A stretch of 9,205 nucleotides of DNA from Candidatus Zixiibacteriota bacterium (lineage in GTDB: Bacteria > Zixibacteria > MSB-5A5 > SM1-73): the NCBI GenBank assembly GCA_023129805.1, contig JAGMBK010000074.1, positions 1 to 9,205 on the forward strand, written 5' to 3'. The notes below the pieces were generated by a model. That model saw only the letters and a list, made by a program, of their open reading frames with translations. It had not been told where the DNA came from and did no database searches. This document shows positions 5,979 through 9,205 of this stretch, piece by piece. Position numbers and translations under genes: made by a program. Numbering within the stretch: the first letter of the stretch is position 1; each line of letters opens with the position of its first letter.

Positions 5979-6190
5979 CCTCTGACCCGGCGGGAAACTC
6001 CCATGTTCCAATAACAATTTGGTCACGGACGAGGCGTCCGTAGCTAACAAAAGAGATAGATATGTTGGTCGAGGGTGATGCGCTTATCCTCGACTTTAAG
6101 TTTTAAAAGCGGGGTAAAGGTATCCCGCTCTGATATGTATCAACGAATCAATACGATCTCCAAATTATCGGGCAGTCCAAATACCTACGA
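5979..6190. other. Spacer with small hairpins, no gene seen
   Basis: No coding sequence is apparent. It contains CGGACG-AGG-CGTCCG (6026-6040), a GTCGAGG/CCTCGAC hairpin (6068-6094) followed on the plus strand by TTTAAGTTTT, and the AGCGGG/CCCGCT hairpin listed separately. The plus-strand hairpin at 6068-6094 could end transcription entering from the insertion remnant. Confidence 0.45.
6108..6129 (-). terminator. Candidate terminator of the radical SAM gene
   Basis: On the minus strand AGCGGG, a 10-base loop, CCCGCT and then TTTAAAACTT follow about 60 bases after the radical SAM stop codon. The stem is short (6 bp) and the T-run is only three to four bases, so the strength is uncertain. Confidence 0.4.
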
Positions 6191-6958
6191 CTATAATCTT
6201 CCCTCGAAAAGATGATACCCCGCTTTTTCCAACCGAACCACAGAGGTGGGATAGGGATCACAATACTCCTCCTCTAAATAGCCACGATAGCCCACCTCTT
6301 TTAGTTTCTGTAGCATGGCTACTCTTTCCTCTTTTGGCATCACTTTGGGATCGCTCATGCAGGCCACATGAAACTCAAGGTTAGTCTGCGACAGATTTTT
6401 GATAGCTAAATATGGCAACTCATAAAATTTTCCCACTGCTCCGGTTCGTCTCTGGAAACCCTCAGCAGTGCCAGCCTTCAGGGAGACTCGAACGTGCAGG
6501 TTGCGACGGAAACGATCCAATTCCTTTGGGTAATCTTGATCGTAGCCTAAAAGGATGCCATTGGTCTCCAACATAAAAAGATAATTAGTGGTCTTCACAA
6601 ATTCAAGCACCTGCAACAGGTGATCCTTGCAGATGGTTGGTTCTCCTCCTGAGATTCTGAGTTTGGACACTCTTTTCTTTTTGGCCTTAAGCAAAAGATT
6701 TTGGAAAACCTGCTGAGGAGTAAAAAACTTTCCATGTGACTCGGGAAAATCCCGGGACCATTCCACCCAACAATAGATACATCTCAGACAACAGCCCACT
6801 GTATATCCGGTAGAAATCCCACCGTATACCCCCACCTTGTAAAATGCAGTATATTTGCGAGATGATCCTGGGCAGACGATCACCTCTGTCATTTTTGCCA
6901 ATTGGATGGGATCAAAAGGAGGAAAACCGGAGGTTATATAGCGGGGATAATCTTTCAT
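6191..6958 (-). CDS. Radical SAM protein, substrate unknown
   Basis: Radical SAM enzymes use a [4Fe-4S] cluster and S-adenosylmethionine to start radical chemistry. The 255-residue protein carries the cluster motif C56-x3-C60-x2-C63 (GCCLRCIYC), the SAM-binding GGEP at 104-107 (RISGGEPTIC), and ETNG at 131-134. About 50 residues precede the cluster motif, more than in compact activases, and the C-terminal part (EEEYCDPYPTS) contains a further Cys; C29, C57 and C110 are extra too. There is no SPASM-like Cys cluster. The start ATG at 6958 has no clear ribosome site. Neighbours (a decayed insertion element, a HhH-GPD gene) give no pathway clue, and no small peptide substrate is evident beside it. 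I do not recognise a specific family; alternatives include a nucleic-acid or cofactor-modifying enzyme. Confidence 0.88.
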   Translation of the reverse strand: MKDYPRYITSGFPPFDPIQLAKMTEVIVCPGSSRKYTAFYKVGVYGGISTGYTVGCCLRCIYCWVEWSRDFPESHGKFFTPQQVFQNLLLKAKKKRVSKLRISGGEPTICKDHLLQVLEFVKTTNYLFMLETNGILLGYDQDYPKELDRFRRNLHVRVSLKAGTAEGFQRRTGAVGKFYELPYLAIKNLSQTNLEFHVACMSDPKVMPKEERVAMLQKLKEVGYRGYLEEEYCDPYPTSVVRLEKAGYHLFEGRL

Positions 6959-6969
6959 TTCAATAGTTT

Positions 6970-7021
6970 GTAGTTGCCTGATTTATCAGGCAGAATTAAG
7001 CTCGATAAATCGAGCAACTAC
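6970..7021. repeat. 52-bp cloverleaf-like inverted repeat
   Basis: Outer arms GTAGTTGC (6970-6977) and GCAACTAC (7014-7021) enclose two perfect inner hairpins, GCCTGAT-TT-ATCAGGC (6976-6991) and GCTCGAT-AA-ATCGAGC (7000-7015), joined by AGAATTAA. It ends 12 bases upstream of the radical SAM ATG, so it would lie in that gene's leader. It resembles dispersed palindromic elements seen in many genomes; there is no anticodon or tRNA structure. Confidence 0.8.
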
Positions 7022-7043
7022 AGCGCAGGGGTTATATCTTGTG

Positions 7044-7068
7044 TCTGTCGGGTCCCTGACCCGACAGA
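7044..7068. repeat. Strong hairpin between the radical SAM and HhH-GPD genes
   Basis: TCTGTCGGGTC / GACCCGACAGA is a perfect 11-bp stem with three-base loop CCT, and ATCTT/AAGAT words extend it loosely. It lies about 33 bases after the HhH-GPD stop codon on the minus strand. No T-run follows on that strand, so it may be a repeat or a 3'-end structure more than a terminator. Confidence 0.6.
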
Positions 7069-7100
7069 TAAGATTCTGTTAAAGTAGACCCAGAGGCAGG

Positions 7101-7805
7101 CTACCGACTTTTACAAAAATCTTTGACCACACAGATTTCACATTTTCTTTTTCGACAGAAATCTTTGCCCAATCTCAAAAGAGCGGTCTCAAAATCGACG
7201 AAAGTTTTTCCTTCCACCGGATTTTTTTGCCATACTGATTTCAACTCTTTCAGAATCTCCTTTTTAATTTTTTTGGTCGAGCAAAGTCCCAGATTTTTTG
7301 TCGCCAGGATTACCAGCTCAGCCGGATATGGATCAGCCTTCTCCCATGTTTCGCGCAGTTCTCGCAAGAAGATGTTTGCCGTCACCTGCCCGATTCCCTT
7401 GCCCAGATTTTTCAGCCTATTCTCCAGATCAAAAAAATCTTTTGCCTCCTGGTGAAGCTGGTTTAAATCTCCTCTGTAAAGCTTTTGCAATGCTTCCATT
7501 ACTTCTAAAAGTTTGGTGGCGGTTTTGAAGTCGTATCGGACATAACCTCCATCATCTAATATCTTCACCAGACTATCCCATCCGGTATCCAGGATTTTTT
7601 GACAAGATAAAACACCTTCTTTCTCAAATTGCCTATATGTCTTGACCACAATGCTTTCCGATATCCTGGCTCCAAACAAAATGGATGCCAAAAACCATTT
7701 GAAAATCTCAGTCGAGTCGGCTCCAGAGAGATCGATCCCTAAAGAAGTAGAGAATCGCTCCCCCAAATTTTGGACCAGTTTTAGTATCAGTTTACTTTTA
7801 GTCAT
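7101..7805 (-). CDS. Endonuclease III-like HhH-GPD protein with Fe-S cysteines
   Basis: HhH-GPD proteins are base-excision DNA glycosylases. The 234-residue protein has the fold in order: FKWFLASILFGARIS (35-49), matching the first core helix of Nth; the helix-hairpin-helix LGKGIGQVTANIFL (134-147); the following Asp158 in KADPYPAEL, at the place of the catalytic Asp; and four C-terminal cysteines C217-x4-C222-x2-C225-x5-C231 like the Fe-S loop of Nth/MutY, whose first spacing is normally x6. The residue at the position of the Nth lyase Lys (after the second Gly of the hairpin) appears to be Gln140, so a monofunctional glycosylase, or a non-catalytic DNA binder, is plausible. Start ATG at 7805 has a weak ribosome site. 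It is not ordinary Nth; the substrate is unknown. Confidence 0.82.
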   Translation of the reverse strand: MTKSKLILKLVQNLGERFSTSLGIDLSGADSTEIFKWFLASILFGARISESIVVKTYRQFEKEGVLSCQKILDTGWDSLVKILDDGGYVRYDFKTATKLLEVMEALQKLYRGDLNQLHQEAKDFFDLENRLKNLGKGIGQVTANIFLRELRETWEKADPYPAELVILATKNLGLCSTKKIKKEILKELKSVWQKNPVEGKTFVDFETALLRLGKDFCRKRKCEICVVKDFCKSR

Positions 7806-7878
7806 GGTGCTCTTAAATAATTCTGCTTGGAATAAAATATAGCCAGCTCATCTAGAAAGCAAAAGAAATCAGTCAACG

Positions 7879-7963
7879 GATTGGTCAGCAGACTCGTCCT
7901 GCCTCGCACTGATCCCGCCTCTGGCGGGAGAAGTGAAGGCTTGACCTGAAGGATTGAACGGAT
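7879..7963 (-). repeat. 85-bp dispersed repeat, copy B (inverted)
   Basis: Reverse complement of 2208-2292 with one mismatch. It is preceded by GTCAACGGATT (7872-7882), itself the reverse complement of the AATCCGTTGAC words around recA, and followed by AAGCGGAT. The central TCCCGCC-TCT-GGCGGGA hairpin lies at 7913-7929. Confidence 0.9.
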
Positions 7964-8000
7964 TAAGCGGATATTGTCAAGTTGGTGAGGTGAAAAAATT

Positions 8001-8031
8001 AGCTCCGCCTGCGGGTTAAACAGGCGGAGCT
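8001..8031 (-). terminator. Intrinsic terminator on the minus strand
   Basis: AGCTCCGCCTG (8001-8011) and CAGGCGGAGCT (8021-8031) form a perfect 11-bp stem with a nine-base loop. On the minus strand it is followed by AATTTTTTCACC, a good T-tract. It would end leftward transcripts entering from the right, such as that of the dockerin gene, over 540 bases after its stop codon, or an unrecognised transcript from 8032-8570. Confidence 0.7.
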
Positions 8032-8448
8032 GGGTGCAGAAAGACAATCTGAAGGGGCAACCAACACTACATACTTAGAATTATACAAGAAGTGTGCCAG
8101 AGTCAGTGCAAACTTCATGCTATGATTTTATTGTTTCAAGCGTTTACGCAATAAGAGCTTAAAGCAGGAATATTTATATGTCCGAAAACAAAGGAACTCT
8201 ACAATCGCAAGAACCTGCGATAGAATTTCGCCCTGCGGAATGATATTTGTCTTATTTTTGCACAAAGCAAGGTGTTGCTAATAGACAGTAGAATGTTAGA
8301 ATGAACGCAGGCTACTGCGCTTTGGGAAAGAATGTTGCTGAACAAGATGCCTGGTCTTAGCAGACTTGGCACAACGGGAAAAAGATAACCAAGCGGTTCG
8401 ATGTCTCTCACCATAAACGGTTCGACTGCGTTTATCCTGAACGAAGTC

Positions 8449-8500
8449 GTAGGGGCGATTCATGGGGAACATCCCGCCAGAGGCGGGGAATCGCCCCTAC
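8449..8500. repeat. Nested inverted repeat (13-bp arms around a GC hairpin)
   Basis: Outer arms GTAGGGGCGATTC (8449-8461) and GAATCGCCCCTAC (8488-8500) are exact reverse complements. Inside is CCCGCC-AGA-GGCGGG (8473-8487), the same small hairpin word as at 2242-2258, as if one repeat had been inserted into the loop of another. It lies about 75 bases downstream of the dockerin gene stop codon; there is no T-tract. Confidence 0.8.
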
Positions 8501-8573
8501 CGCTTTGCAATTTCAGGCTATCTGAATCTATGAGGTTTGGCCCGGGTGTCTGAGAAGCGAATATCTTCAGAGG

Positions 8574-9205
8574 TTAACAGCTTGGTGGATCTCCGCCTCT
8601 GTAAAGATAGTTAATCAGATAAACCACATCCCCGATGTCAACGATTCCATTGCAATTACAATCCCCAGCTTCTATAGGATCAGGCGGGTCGCCGTTTCTG
8701 AATACATAGTTAATTAGGTAAACCACATCCCCAAGTTCTATAACTCCGTCTCCATTGGCGTCGCCGCATATGAAATCACGTTTGGTCCATTGTGCGACAT
8801 ATCCCGCGACCTTTTCGCCGGCAATTGAAAACCAACCTCCCACGGTCAATTTGGATTCATATACGGTCAGGGTATAGCGGTAAGAGTTCACGCCCGACCC
8901 CAAAGCCGACCAACAGGAGCCGTCCCAGGAAACGATTCCATTGGCTGCAACTCCGCCCGCGGTGTCAAACCAGCCCGCGACGATTAACTTGGAGTCATAC
9001 AGGACCAGGGCATAAACGTAAGAATCCATTCCCGATCCCAGGGGTGACCAGGACGAGCCGTCCCAGGAAGCGATTCTATTGATTGAAACTCCGCCCGCGG
9101 TGGTAAAGCAACCTCCGGCAATCAATTCAGAGTTATAGACGGCCAGGGCATTAACGTCAGAATTCATCCCCGATCCCATGGTAGACCAGGAAGAGCCATC
9201 CCAGG
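8574..9205 (-). CDS. Repeat protein with C-terminal type I dockerin, N-terminus cut by window edge
   Basis: The frame is open to the right edge (210 codons seen) and stops with TAA at 8576-8574. An apparent internal ATG at 9179 is not the start: the frame continues upstream as WDGSSWST. It consists of at least three 46-residue repeats with consensus WDGSSWSxLGSGMxSxVxALxVYxSKLIxGGxFxTAGGV, a pattern suggesting beta-propeller blades. The last seven-odd blades are probably only partly in view. A linker with Cys leads to a dockerin of two calcium-loop repeats, DANGDGVIELGDVVYLINY and DCNCNGIVDIGDVVYLINY, ending GGDPPSC. Such proteins are normally secreted and anchored or assembled through cohesins or other partners; the signal peptide would be outside the window. 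The binding target is unknown. Repeat DNA is similar at 138-base period, favouring copy-number change. Confidence 0.88.
   Translation of the reverse strand, partial: WDGSSWSTMGSGMNSDVNALAVYNSELIAGGCFTTAGGVSINRIASWDGSSWSPLGSGMDSYVYALVLYDSKLIVAGWFDTAGGVAANGIVSWDGSCWSALGSGVNSYRYTLTVYESKLTVGGWFSIAGEKVAGYVAQWTKRDFICGDANGDGVIELGDVVYLINYVFRNGDPPDPIEAGDCNCNGIVDIGDVVYLINYLYRGGDPPSC

Larger units (their letters stand above)
5734..5980 (+). pseudogene. IS110-like transposase remnant, N-terminal part only
   Basis: IS110 transposases have an N-terminal DEDD (RuvC-like) nuclease domain. Here the frame starts MFYVGMDISYGSCGHKNYSS, giving the first acidic residue (D in VGMDIS), followed by VAVIDEQGSLVDRR. 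After codon 46 a 23-bp near-palindrome interrupts the frame. If it is removed, the frame continues directly as FNQFPLKTQVVMEATCGWGW, which supplies the expected Glu of the MEAT motif. A second identical 23-bp copy follows immediately, after which similarity to transposases ends. The rest of the protein (usually over 300 residues) and the Ser-containing C-terminal domain are absent. The upstream ribosome site is intact. It is the only plus-strand gene signal here and is non-functional as it stands. The family call rests on motif pattern. Confidence 0.75.
7806..8573. other. Gene-poor spacer with repeats; 8032-8448 unexplained
   Basis: No gene is supported across about 770 bases. The left part holds the second 85-bp repeat copy and a terminator-like hairpin; the right part holds a nested inverted repeat. 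The middle (8032-8448) shows no recognisable gene, RNA or repeat. A 21-codon plus-strand frame at 8178 (MSENKGTLQSQEPAIEFRPAE) has a ribosome-like AGGA upstream but stops early, and a later broken plus-strand frame near 8300-8420 includes MNAGYCALGKNVAEQDAWS before a stop. These may be debris of a decayed gene; I cannot name it. The 71-codon minus-strand frame at 8199-8414 looks like chance. Confidence 0.4.

Noticed and set aside
6970..7021. tRNA-like cloverleaf
   Set aside because: Too short (52 bases), with no anticodon arm, T-loop sequence or CCA context; both inner hairpins have two-base gaps between arms.
7802..8047. 81-codon minus-strand frame
   Set aside because: Most of it is the translation of the 85-bp repeat and the terminator hairpin, with no protein-like motif.
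8199..8414. 71-codon minus-strand frame
   Set aside because: It has no recognisable motif, no ribosome site and a GTG/ATG start in repeat-like DNA; probably chance, though unproven.

Overview
The window carries a mostly leftward (minus-strand) bacterial housekeeping cluster. Read in transcription order it is pgsA, pgpA, cinA, thpR, recA, recX: phospholipid head-group synthesis, CinA, a 2H RNA phosphodiesterase, then recombinase and its regulator. recX runs off the left edge. Further right, also on the minus strand, lie a radical SAM protein of unknown substrate, an endonuclease III-like (HhH-GPD) protein with an unusual active site, and the C-terminal part of a repeat protein ending in a type I dockerin module, which runs off the right edge. 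The only plus-strand gene signal is a short decayed IS110-like transposase remnant around 5734-5980.

The organism is a bacterium (PgsA, PgpA, RecA, RecX). Moderate GC, roomy intergenic regions packed with short hairpin repeats, and a 46-residue repeat protein ending in a dockerin resemble uncultured FCB-type candidate phyla such as Zixibacteria. That placement is inference from style, not proof.

Layout: 1-463 recX (partial); 464-771 hairpin-rich spacer; 772-1809 recA; 1810-2299 block of dispersed repeats and tandem hairpins; 2300-2857 thpR; 2858-2935 short repeat spacer; 2936-4171 cinA; 4207-4665 pgpA (TTG start); 4688-5275 pgsA; 5276-5733 spacer with a possible gene tail and a nested inverted-repeat element; 5734-5980 IS110-like remnant interrupted by two identical 23-bp near-palindromes; 6191-6958 radical SAM gene; 6970-7068 two hairpin repeats; 7101-7805 HhH-GPD gene; 7806-8573 spacer with a second copy of an 85-bp repeat, a probable terminator and a nested hairpin; 8574-9205 dockerin protein (partial).

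The main finds are in the non-coding layer. An 85-bp repeat occurs in inverted orientation about 5.6 kb apart with one mismatch. An 11-mer repeat family ends exactly on the cinA stop codon, and a related repeat overlaps the thpR stop codon. Deleting one 23-bp near-palindrome restores the reading frame of the transposase remnant. I see no complete new defence or metabolic system, no CRISPR array, no tRNA and no rRNA.
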